Source: Methanimicrococcus sp. (GTDB lineage Archaea; Halobacteriota; Methanosarcinia; Methanosarcinales; Methanosarcinaceae). From it: a DNA stretch of 10,891 bases. Below, piece by piece: positions 1 to 7,192 of the stretch (positions are counted from its first letter, which is position 1; each line of letters opens with the position of its first letter). The notes beneath the pieces were generated by a model, which worked only from the letters and a program-made list of their open reading frames with translations, searched no databases and was not told the origin of the DNA. The translations under genes and the position numbers were made by a program. The stretch lies in contig WRNK01000014.1 in assembly GCA_009776675.1 (NCBI GenBank), forward strand, positions 2,721 to 13,611, written 5' to 3'.

Positions 1-2367
1 GTCGGTGAAATTTTGTTCAATTACGGCGACTTTTTAGAAAACAATCACATTTTAATGCCGTCGCCTTATTGTTTTGAATGGTGGCTTTATGATTATGAAA
101 AAGGATATGCGGATTTAAAAGAAAAAAATGACCCCCTCCTTGATTCCGGTCGTTTCCCCGACCCGCAGGATATTGAAAAGCTAAAGCACATCTCTGAAGC
201 GGACGCACTTTTATTTGCGGACTATGGCATACCGCTGCACCCCGATTATAATTATTTGTGGCATGATTTGACAACAACAGAACTTGAGAAAATAACATCA
301 TTCGTCGTTGAAAACGGGAAATTGGCTGTTTCGGACAATGTCCTATGTTTAGAGCTGCCGTATGAAAAAACCGTATCCGCCGGAATAAAAACACTTTTTG
401 AAAATATGCTGTTATTGCATAAAGTTTCACAGGATACAACAAATCAATCTGAGAAAAAAATATTGATTTCTCCGCCGGCTCATTTTTTGAGATGTTTGGG
501 GCTGTTAACGTCGGAAGAATCTCAAAATCTTGCAGGCACTTTCAATAAAAACGATCAGAATCAAATGCTTCAAAAAATTGATGAGAATCAGCCGCTTCAA
601 AAAACAGAAGCTTGGAAAAAGTTGGAAGAAAATCAAACAGAAAGCTGTTTAAAATCCGTTTGCCTGCTATCGAAAATGACCGTCAAAGCACGCGCCCCCT
701 CTCGAATTGGTGCACGCATGGGGCGTCCCGAAAAATCGGATCTTCGGAAAATGGCGCCGGCAGCCCAAGCCCTTTTTCCGATCGGGGAACATGGCGGTAA
801 AACAAGAAACATTGTTGATGCGACCGATTATCGGGAAAATTCAAACAGCACCACCGGAAAATTGGAAATTCAAATTGGCCTTCGGTCATGTCAAAGGTGC
901 GGGCGCGAAACACACAAATGGCGATGCGGATGCGGTGAATTTACGATCGAAAAACTTTATTGTCCACGCTGTTCAATTGAAACGTCCGATCCAAAATGTC
1001 CGAAATGCCAGAATCCGACAGTCGGCGGACGCAAAATGAAAATCGAGTTTCGCCAAATTTATAAAGAAGCCATTGAGCGCCTTCGTGTTCGCGACAATTT
1101 TGAGATGATCAAGGGCGTTAAAGGAATGATGAGCCGCTCCAAAACCCCCGAGCCGCTTGAAAAAGGAATCCTGCGATCACTTCATGGAGTTTACATCTTC
1201 AAAGACGGAACCGTCAGGTACGATATGTCCGACATTCCGCTGACGCATATTCGAGCTGACGAACTTGGAATTACGGCAGAAGATTTGAAAAATCTGGGCT
1301 ACCAAAAAGACATTTACGGCAAAGAACTGATAAGCGATGACCAAGTTGTCTGCCTTTTTGTCCAAGACATCGTCATCTCCTTAGACTGTGCCGAATATTT
1401 GTTGAAAACAACTCGGTATGTTGATGATTTGCTGACGCGGTATTATGGTGTTGATGCCTACTACAATTGCGAAAACATCAAAGATTTGATTGGCGTTATG
1501 GTCATCGGTCTTGCACCCCACACGTCTGCCGGTGTTTTGGGACGCGTCATCGGATTTACAAAAGCATCTGTCGGCTTTGCCCATCCCTATTTCCATGCCT
1601 CAAAAAGAAGAAATTGTGACGGAGATGAAGACTGCATCATGCTTCTTCTTGACGGCATGCTGAATTTTTCGCGCGAATATTTGCCGGACAAACGCGGCGG
1701 TCAGATGGATGCGCCGCTTGTTTTGACAATTCGGATTGATCCAAACGAAATTGACAAAGAAGCGCACAACATTGATATGTGCGCACGCTATCCGCATGAG
1801 TTTTATTTGGCTGCGGAAGACTACAAAAACCCCGGCGAAATCTCAGATATTATGGATTTGGTCAGCGTACGGCTGAAAACCCCCGACCAATATGAAAATT
1901 TCATGTTTACGCACAACACAACAGACATCGCCAGCGGACCCGATTTTTCCGCCTACAAAACGCTTGAGACGATGTCGGAAAAAATGGAAGCTCAGCTCGC
2001 ACTCGCTCAAAAAATTCGAGCTGTTGACGCCGCAGATGTTGCAGAACTCGTTTTAAGAACCCATTTCCTTCCCGACATTACCGGTAACCTGCGCGCCTTT
2101 TCAAAACAAACCGTCCGCTGCACAAAATGTGAAACAAAATACAGAAGACCGCCTTTGACAGGAAGCTGTCCCAAATGCGGCGGCAACGTCATATTGACAG
2201 TTCATGAAGGGGCGGTTCGAAAATACGTCGATGTTTCAAAACAGATCGCTGAAAAATACAATGTTTCGACATATACAAAAGAACGAATCGAGCTGCTGGA
2301 ACAAGATATTATCAAAACATTTGAAAACCACCGGATTAAAAAGAAACAGTTGACGGATTTTATGTAA
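1..2367 (+). CDS. polC: DNA polymerase D (Pol II) large subunit DP2, 5'-truncated by window edge
   Basis: This is the catalytic large subunit of the archaeal replicative polymerase PolD, which works with the exonuclease subunit DP1. The frame is open from base 1 (it begins VGEI), so the N-terminal part lies outside; 788 residues are visible of a family usually about 1100-1270 long. The conserved block [17 protein letters not shown] lies near residues 230-246. Two zinc-finger clusters follow (Cys codons at 889, 898, 925, 931 and 961, 970, 997, 1006). The catalytic signature RRNCDGDED contains N538, D540 and D542, matching the catalytic Asn/Asp set of Pyrococcus DP2, and no intein interrupts it. 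A C-terminal zinc finger has Cys codons at 2119, 2128, 2167 and 2176. The protein ends KKQLTDFM, a degenerate PCNA-binding (PIP) box with Lys in place of the usual Gln. Residues 187-204 contain a short duplication. Identification is very secure. Confidence 0.97.
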   Translation, partial: VGEILFNYGDFLENNHILMPSPYCFEWWLYDYEKGYADLKEKNDPLLDSGRFPDPQDIEKLKHISEADALLFADYGIPLHPDYNYLWHDLTTTELEKITSFVVENGKLAVSDNVLCLELPYEKTVSAGIKTLFENMLLLHKVSQDTTNQSEKKILISPPAHFLRCLGLLTSEESQNLAGTFNKNDQNQMLQKIDENQPLQKTEAWKKLEENQTESCLKSVCLLSKMTVKARAPSRIGARMGRPEKSDLRKMAPAAQALFPIGEHGGKTRNIVDATDYRENSNSTTGKLEIQIGLRSCQRCGRETHKWRCGCGEFTIEKLYCPRCSIETSDPKCPKCQNPTVGGRKMKIEFRQIYKEAIERLRVRDNFEMIKGVKGMMSRSKTPEPLEKGILRSLHGVYIFKDGTVRYDMSDIPLTHIRADELGITAEDLKNLGYQKDIYGKELISDDQVVCLFVQDIVISLDCAEYLLKTTRYVDDLLTRYYGVDAYYNCENIKDLIGVMVIGLAPHTSAGVLGRVIGFTKASVGFAHPYFHASKRRNCDGDEDCIMLLLDGMLNFSREYLPDKRGGQMDAPLVLTIRIDPNEIDKEAHNIDMCARYPHEFYLAAEDYKNPGEISDIMDLVSVRLKTPDQYENFMFTHNTTDIASGPDFSAYKTLETMSEKMEAQLALAQKIRAVDAADVAELVLRTHFLPDITGNLRAFSKQTVRCTKCETKYRRPPLTGSCPKCGGNVILTVHEGAVRKYVDVSKQIAEKYNVSTYTKERIELLEQDIIKTFENHRIKKKQLTDFM

Positions 2368-2374
2368 TTTTTTT
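2368..2374 (+). terminator. Oligo-T terminator of the DP2 gene
   Basis: Seven consecutive T residues follow directly after the DP2 stop codon. Archaeal RNA polymerase commonly terminates at such U-rich tracts without a hairpin. Position and composition are seen; termination is inferred. Confidence 0.5.
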
Positions 2375-2434
2375 CAGATTGATCAATTCGCTGCGCACTG
2401 CACAGCTAAACATTATCCTAAACCATTTTGATAA

Positions 2435-2868
2435 ACACGGGGCACCCTTTCAAAAGCTCAGAACGAAAAACTCTCACCACTGGTGAGAGAAATTAGTTGG
2501 TCAAATAATATCTTAATAATGATGGCTGCAAAATCGAATGAGGAACGGGAATTTTATCTATTGCTTTATCTAAAAACAATTATTCCAAGAGTGAATTAGA
2601 GAGGCAAATCGAGTTCTACCTTGAAGCTCTTGATCGTGATGTAAAAAAGCAAAATGAAAACCCAAGCGTCGGCTTAATTCTCTGTTCTAAAAAAGATGAT
2701 GAAGTCGTAGAATACGCATTGAGTCGAAGTATGTCGCCCACACTGATTGCCGAGTATCAAACCCATTTGCCACAGAAGGCTTTACTTGTAAACAAATTGC
2801 GGGAACTGCGCGAGTTGGCGGAGGCAGAAGATTTGACGGATGATGAGGAAGGCGAAGGCATCGAATAA
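2435..2868 (+). pseudogene. Remnant of a DUF1016 (YhcG-type) PD-(D/E)XK nuclease gene, core deleted and frameshifted
   Basis: Two frames together spell a shortened DUF1016 protein. From 2435 one frame gives EKLSPLVREISWSNNILIM and then NEEREFYL, the conserved end of the DUF1016 N-terminal domain. The next frame resumes with NNYSKSELERQI. Restoring a single A in the five-A run at 2572-2576 joins the two frames as YLKNNYSKSELERQI. Directly after ERQI comes EFYLEALDRDV, then ENPSVGLILC, DDEVVEYALSRSMSPTLIAE and the family C-terminus, stopping at 2866-2868. In intact relatives about 100-150 residues lie between these blocks, including the FYIDLLFYHR and IELK nuclease core. That segment is absent, so no nuclease activity is expected. 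The N-terminus is also missing: a stop lies at 2432-2434 and no plausible start or RBS precedes the homology. The family assignment is from recognised motifs. It is best read as a decayed, horizontally acquired accessory gene. Confidence 0.85.
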
Positions 2869-3058
2869 TGAATTTGCGGCAAAGCTTTCCCTCTTAAGAT
2901 ATCATTTTTCTTGCAATATATTATTTATCCGCAATTTTTTGGGGCAATATCTCCAACCAAAGTTTTACCGAAGTTGCCTGTCGAAGTTTTGATAATTGCA
3001 AATTAGGTAATAATTGGCTCATAATCGGCTCAATCGTAGCAGAAAAAGAAAAAAAGGA
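2869..3058. other. Convergent intergenic spacer
   Basis: This AT-rich spacer separates the + strand genes from the long - strand gene block. I see no further coding homology in it. Its right end holds the T-rich terminator of the chaperonin gene, listed separately. Confidence 0.6.
3041..3055 (-). terminator. T-rich terminator of the chaperonin gene
   Basis: On the - strand, a run of seven T, a C and five more T lies 3 bp after the chaperonin stop codon. This fits a U-tract archaeal terminator. The sequence is seen; the function is inferred. Confidence 0.5.
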
Positions 3059-4681
3059 TTACTTTTTCAATAAAATCTCATCAACCCTCAAAATATTCAT
3101 CGCCGTTTCAGTCGCGGCAATCACGGCATATTTTTTAACGGTTGCACAATCATAAACGATCGGATCGTTGCCAATCACATGGCGGTCTGTGTCAAGACGG
3201 GCGTCAATGCCTTGCTCTTGCTGTGCCGACAAATCAATCATGGCGTCAATGACGTCCATGCCGATGTTTTTTGCCAGAGATTTGGCAAGTTCTTCAACGG
3301 CATCAGAAAATGCCAGGACGGCAAGCTGTTCTTTTCCCGACAATGTGTGGGCGTAGATCCGAAGGGAACGGGCAAGGAAGTATTCCGTTCCGCCGGCACC
3401 GGTAACCACATACGGGTTTTTAAGAAGAAGGGCGGCGTTGTTTAGGGCGTCATCGGCGGCTTCTTCGATTTTTCCAAGGCCGTATTTCATGGGCTCGTGA
3501 ATGAGGACGGTTATCACAGGACGGCCGGCTGCCTGCAAATAAGCAAAAGTTTCATAACGCGTCTTTTGAACGCGAATGCTGTCGGCATGGCCAAGGGCTA
3601 AAGACATGTCGGCCGCATCATCTTGGATTTTCATGAAGTCGGCGCCCGTTGCGTTTGAAATGTATTCCATGTCCTTCATTTTCAGACGCTTGTAGGCGAG
3701 AATTTTCTTTTGGGCTAAAATTTCTTCAATGACGGCGTCCATTTCGCCTTCACAAAAAACAAGATTGGCGCCGCTTTCAACGATTTTTGAAGCGTAGGCG
3801 GCTGCGGCGTCCCTTCGGGCGTTTGCAAAGGCAAACGCCGTTTGCGGGCTGTCAATTTTAACAAAATGTTCGGGGTTGATGTAGCCGCTCTCGACTTTGA
3901 TGTCATTTCTTAAAAGAAGAACGCGGGGGTTTTCAATGAACTTTGGCATATCTTCCCGCGCAGGCGTCTCATCTAGAATCACGCCGGAAATTGAAATAAC
4001 TTCAGGAGCGCCCGCTTTTTTCAAAACCTTCACATTGCGTTCCAAATCCAAAAAAGAATCGCCGACAAGAGCATTCATCTCGCGGACAGCCGCATACATC
4101 GCCCCAGCAATCCGCTCTGCCTGATCTTCATCAATGCCTTTTCCAAAAGCAGCAGATTTAACAGCGGAAAATATCATTTTGTCATCGGCTTCTTCGCTGA
4201 TGTATTCCAGCATTTCGTAGGCTTTTCCCATCGCCAGCTCATAGCCATAAACAATGGCGGACGGATGTACCTTTTTCCGAAGAAGAGGCAAAGCATTCTT
4301 CAAAAGACTGCATGCCAGAAGAAGCGCCGTTTTCGTTCCGTCACCGCAGGATTTGTTCATCGACTGGCCCAGCCGCTTTAAGGAAACGGCAACCGGATGA
4401 AGAATATCAATTTCTTTAATAATTGTTTTGCCGTCGCTTGTCAAATAAACGTCGCCGGCAGGACCATAAACCAGCTTATTCATCCCGCAGGGCCCATAAG
4501 ACGAAGCCAGCATTTTCCGAATGTCGGTCACCATCGTTTCAATATGAAACAGCAATTGGTCGTCTTCAACCGGACCATCGACAGCAACCCTCTCATGAAT
4601 TTGGCGGACAAACTCATCCTGCTGAAAAAGTGAAGATGGCGGAGGAGCCGAAATGCCGGGATTTTTAAATGATGCTGTCAA
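3059..4681 (-). CDS. Divergent group II chaperonin (thermosome/CCT-like subunit)
   Basis: A 540-residue protein aligning over its full length with thermosome subunits, the cytosolic ATP-driven folding chambers of archaea. The ATP site is recognisable but altered: SYGPCGMNK (residues 61-69; usual SLGPKGMDK), TSDGKTIIKEIDILHP (81-96; usual TNDGATILKEMDIEHP) and GDGTKT (113-118; usual GDGTTT). The Asp residues needed for hydrolysis appear kept, at D83, D114 and in DDALNNA. The glycine-rich VVPGGGAxE is VVTGAGGTE. The C-terminal GMDVID and ATETAMNILRVDEIL blocks are typical. The start is a TTG (4679-4681), supported by AGGAAG eight bases upstream; no ATG lies before the conserved region. It is probably a specialised paralogue rather than the main thermosome, comparable to the extra divergent Hsp60-type subunits reported in Methanosarcina. 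The HyuA-like gene ends 76 bp upstream on the same strand, so co-transcription is possible. Confidence 0.9.
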   Translation of the reverse strand: MTASFKNPGISAPPPSSLFQQDEFVRQIHERVAVDGPVEDDQLLFHIETMVTDIRKMLASSYGPCGMNKLVYGPAGDVYLTSDGKTIIKEIDILHPVAVSLKRLGQSMNKSCGDGTKTALLLACSLLKNALPLLRKKVHPSAIVYGYELAMGKAYEMLEYISEEADDKMIFSAVKSAAFGKGIDEDQAERIAGAMYAAVREMNALVGDSFLDLERNVKVLKKAGAPEVISISGVILDETPAREDMPKFIENPRVLLLRNDIKVESGYINPEHFVKIDSPQTAFAFANARRDAAAAYASKIVESGANLVFCEGEMDAVIEEILAQKKILAYKRLKMKDMEYISNATGADFMKIQDDAADMSLALGHADSIRVQKTRYETFAYLQAAGRPVITVLIHEPMKYGLGKIEEAADDALNNAALLLKNPYVVTGAGGTEYFLARSLRIYAHTLSGKEQLAVLAFSDAVEELAKSLAKNIGMDVIDAMIDLSAQQEQGIDARLDTDRHVIGNDPIVYDCATVKKYAVIAATETAMNILRVDEILLKK

Positions 4682-4689
4682 AATTAAAA

Positions 4690-4695
4690 CTTCCT
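4690..4695 (-). promoter_or_regulatory. Shine-Dalgarno for the chaperonin TTG start
   Basis: On the - strand AGGAAG lies eight bases before TTG at 4679-4681. It decides the start, because no ATG or GTG is available in frame near the N-terminus. Confidence 0.6.
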
Positions 4696-4757
4696 GATCA
4701 ATATATGTTCTTCCGATATATCAACAAATATCAACAATCAACAACATCCGCTCAAGA

Positions 4758-6740
4758 TTATTTTTCGGAATCTGAATCCGAAAAAACGTCTCCGATTGTC
4801 TTTCTCGGTGTTCCGATGCCGACGCCGTAAAGCCGGATTTCCAGCGGATTTTTTGTTGTATATCCTGCCTGGATTTCTTCACGCTTCATCTCAATCTGAA
4901 CGGCATTTTTGTCAAGGCCGTATGTGTTCATATACGCATAAATCATCTCATGAATCTTTTCAGTGCTTTTTTCAACCGCTTCTTCATGCGATTCATATTC
5001 ATAACGCCCGGTGTCGTCAAAAGCGACATATACCAAACCCGTGATGCTTTTTGGACGAATCAGCACATCCGTCCTGAAAATAACATTTCCGACAAGGGCG
5101 CCGACAGCGTTTCCGACATCATAAAAGTCCGGAAGAATGACCTCTGCATCAAACAGTTTTTGGAAATCTTCGGAATATGCAGATACAGGCGCCCCGATAA
5201 GAATGATGGGCGCCATGACTTTGATTTTTGTTATGGAAGATTTCAGAACAAGGGAGACCACATCTTCCGGCCTCAAATTCGGTTCAAAGAAGGAGAGAAG
5301 GTCTGTTGCCATCTTTTCCGAAACCGCAAGCTGAATGCGGCGGCAGGCGTCTTTTGGGGTCAAAGACAGATACTCGGCAATGATTTTAGCCCCCATGGCT
5401 GCCGCCTCCGTATCCCAATTCACGTATATTCCAAGAACATGAAGGGCGTCTGTTGGCGTAAATCCGATCTGCCGGACGCATCGTTTCGTAACCAGAGAAT
5501 CCAACGCTTTTGAAAACAACACCGGATGATCGCCAAGCGCATTAGAGATTTCATAAACAGTTGACGGTATTTTATCAGCATCGCTGATGGCTTCATAGAC
5601 TTTTTCTTCATAGGGCGACATCTTTGCTTTTAAAATGTCGGCGGACGGAGGCATTTTGATGTAAAAAGCCGTTCCTTGAATGGTATGATCTAAAATGCGT
5701 TCGGACGGAATGTCCATCGTCTTCATCTTTTCTTTCAAACCCGGATGTTCGATCGCAGCTAATGAGATGGGCGTGACCCGACGCGGGCCCAGATGCAGCC
5801 CTTGGCTGATCCAGACATAACTGTCGCCGCCGAGTGCCGATGTGTTCATTTGAATCGCGCGAACCATTGTTTTCCAGCCGCCGACAGTTGCACCCGATTC
5901 GCTGATACTTGGGATACCATCAACGATCATGGAAATATCTGTGCTGGTGCCTCCGACATCAATTGCAATACATGTTTTTTCGCCTGTCAAATGAGAAGCA
6001 CCAACAAGACTTGCAGCCGGTCCCGAAAAAACGGATTCGACCGGTTTTTGAATCGCTTCTTCGATGTTGACAATCGAGCCGTCACATTTCATAATCATCA
6101 AATTGGACTGAATACCGCGGCTGTTCATTGCGCTTAAAACGGATTTGACAAATTGATCGGTCACCGGAATCAGCTGGGCATTTAATACAGCTGTCAGCGT
6201 TCTTTCGTAAACACCAAGAGCGCGGGACAGTTCATGGCCGCAGACAACAGGAAGACCTGTCAGCTCTGTGATTTTTTTTCGAACCATTTGTTCATGTTCG
6301 GGATTTCGGACGCTGAAAAAAGAAGAAACCGCATAGGAAGATACGTAATCTTGCGTTTCCTTAACAAATTCTTCCAAGACGTCAAAGTCCCTGGAAGGAT
6401 CATCAAGTTCGTTGCCGTCAGCATCGTGGCCGCCGCGCATTTTAAGAACATCCGTTACAGGCAAATCTCCCGTAATCGAATAGCCGATCAATATTAAACC
6501 GCAAGGGTATCCTTTTCCTTCCAATGTTGTATTGGTTGCAAGCGTTGTTGAAATGGATGTAAATTTGATGTTTTGAAAATGAGACGCCGACAGCATGTCC
6601 ATGGCTTGCATAATGCCTGTCATCAAATTTGAATGCGTTGTCAGAGCTTTGCTTTTTTCAATGACGGCACCCGTTTTCAAATCCATTAAAACAGCATCAG
6701 TGTATGTGCCGCCGGTATCTATTCCAAGTCCTAAGTCCAT
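4758..6740 (-). CDS. Hydantoinase/oxoprolinase (HyuA) family ASKHA-fold protein
   Basis: A 660-residue protein of the hydantoinase A/oxoprolinase family, whose members use ATP on cyclic amides or related substrates. The first phosphate-binding loop is GIDTGGTYTDAVLMD (residues 6-20). The family segment ERTLTAVLNAQLIP follows (179-192), then CDGS (219-222) and SVFSGPAASLVGA (236-248). The second ASKHA phosphate loop is AIDVGGTSTDISMI (259-272). The length is usual for HyuA. No HyuB partner is visible, which argues against a standard hydantoinase or oxoprolinase. The ATG start (6738-6740) has GAAGGGG five bases upstream. It lies 452 bp downstream of a corrinoid methyltransferase gene and 76 bp upstream of a chaperonin gene, all on one strand. 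ASKHA-fold ATPases such as RamA reactivate corrinoid proteins, so an activating role here is conceivable, but it is inference. Family call firm, substrate unknown. Confidence 0.87.
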   Translation of the reverse strand: MDLGLGIDTGGTYTDAVLMDLKTGAVIEKSKALTTHSNLMTGIMQAMDMLSASHFQNIKFTSISTTLATNTTLEGKGYPCGLILIGYSITGDLPVTDVLKMRGGHDADGNELDDPSRDFDVLEEFVKETQDYVSSYAVSSFFSVRNPEHEQMVRKKITELTGLPVVCGHELSRALGVYERTLTAVLNAQLIPVTDQFVKSVLSAMNSRGIQSNLMIMKCDGSIVNIEEAIQKPVESVFSGPAASLVGASHLTGEKTCIAIDVGGTSTDISMIVDGIPSISESGATVGGWKTMVRAIQMNTSALGGDSYVWISQGLHLGPRRVTPISLAAIEHPGLKEKMKTMDIPSERILDHTIQGTAFYIKMPPSADILKAKMSPYEEKVYEAISDADKIPSTVYEISNALGDHPVLFSKALDSLVTKRCVRQIGFTPTDALHVLGIYVNWDTEAAAMGAKIIAEYLSLTPKDACRRIQLAVSEKMATDLLSFFEPNLRPEDVVSLVLKSSITKIKVMAPIILIGAPVSAYSEDFQKLFDAEVILPDFYDVGNAVGALVGNVIFRTDVLIRPKSITGLVYVAFDDTGRYEYESHEEAVEKSTEKIHEMIYAYMNTYGLDKNAVQIEMKREEIQAGYTTKNPLEIRLYGVGIGTPRKTIGDVFSDSDSEK

Positions 6741-6745
6741 ATAAG

Positions 6746-6752
6746 CCCCTTC
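6746..6752 (-). promoter_or_regulatory. Shine-Dalgarno of the HyuA-like gene
   Basis: On the - strand GAAGGGG lies five bases before the ATG at 6738-6740, directly between the GATAA repeat array and the start codon. It is a moderate match to the archaeal anti-Shine-Dalgarno. Confidence 0.55.
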
Positions 6753-6754
6753 AT

Positions 6755-6845
6755 GATAATTTGATAAATTTGATAAATTTGATAAGAGTTGATAAATTTG
6801 ATAACGAAGAGTTTGATAATGAAGAGTTTTTGATAACGAAGAGTT
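6755..6845. repeat. GATAA repeat array upstream of the HyuA-like gene
   Basis: Eight GATAA motifs start at 6755, 6763, 6772, 6781, 6791, 6800, 6815 and 6832. The first six are spaced 8-10 bp, several as GATAAATTT units. The last three begin 14-17 bp units of the type GATAACGAAGAGTTT. The array ends 15 bp before the HyuA-like ATG, so it would lie in the promoter or 5' leader. All copies share one orientation. A regulator-binding array or a slippage-born microsatellite are both possible. Confidence 0.85.
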
Positions 6846-6878
6846 GAATCCAAGAAAACCAAAACTGTTTTCTCAGTC

Positions 6879-6888
6879 ACATATATGT
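6879..6888 (-). promoter_or_regulatory. Possible TATA box of the HyuA-like gene
   Basis: The palindrome ACATATATGT is the best TATA-like element upstream of the HyuA-like gene. If used, transcription would begin about 25 bp downstream, near 6855, and the GATAA array would be transcribed into the 5' leader. A 7-bp inverted repeat (6853-6859 with 6867-6873) lies just downstream. This is composition-based and uncertain. Confidence 0.3.
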
Positions 6889-7192
6889 TTATGCCTTTAA
6901 CCAAATCCGACAAAGAGTCCCCGCAGACGACGAGAGCACATCACCCAAAAACACGGATGGAAACAGTCCGGAACCGATTTCATAAAAAGGTGAAAAGTCC
7001 GGAGAAAATCATATCCGAAACAAGACGAAATTTCAAATATGTTTTCTGACCGGACCGTTTCATCAGATATTTTTTTGTGTTTATTTGTTTGGGTTTATTT
7101 ATTTTTTTGTCTGTGCTTGTTTTTACGTGTGGTTGTGTATCCGGCTTTTGCCGATTCAATTGGTTGAATTCTCTCGTTTTTAACCGGCAGAA
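6889..7192. other. Intergenic region between methyltransferase and HyuA-like genes
   Basis: I see no gene here. The part nearest the methyltransferase stop (7069-7140) is strongly T/G-rich on the + strand, so the - strand transcript would have an A/C-rich, poorly structured 3' tail. A small hairpin CGGC-TTTT-GCCG lies at 7142-7153. GTCCGG occurs at 6967 and 6998 and its inverse CCGGAC at 7050. No clear - strand oligo-T terminator follows the methyltransferase gene, so read-through into the HyuA-like gene is possible. Confidence 0.5.

Noticed and set aside
1612..1632. An intein at the DP2 catalytic motif, as found in some Pyrococcus DP2 genes.
   Set aside because: The RRNCDGDED motif is contiguous with its usual flanks, so no intein is present.
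4950..5513. A 187-residue + strand ORF.
   Set aside because: It is antisense to the HyuA-family gene and shows no family features of its own.
6755..6845. A CRISPR array.
   Set aside because: The units are 8-17 bp with no unique spacers of constant length, so this is a simple tandem motif array.
6731..6913. A 60-codon - strand ORF overlapping the HyuA-like start, ending in repeated YQI residues, as a leader peptide.
   Set aside because: Its C-terminal half is only the translation of the GATAA repeat array, it has no recognisable homology, and the overlap with the ATG is explained by the repeat lacking stops in that frame.
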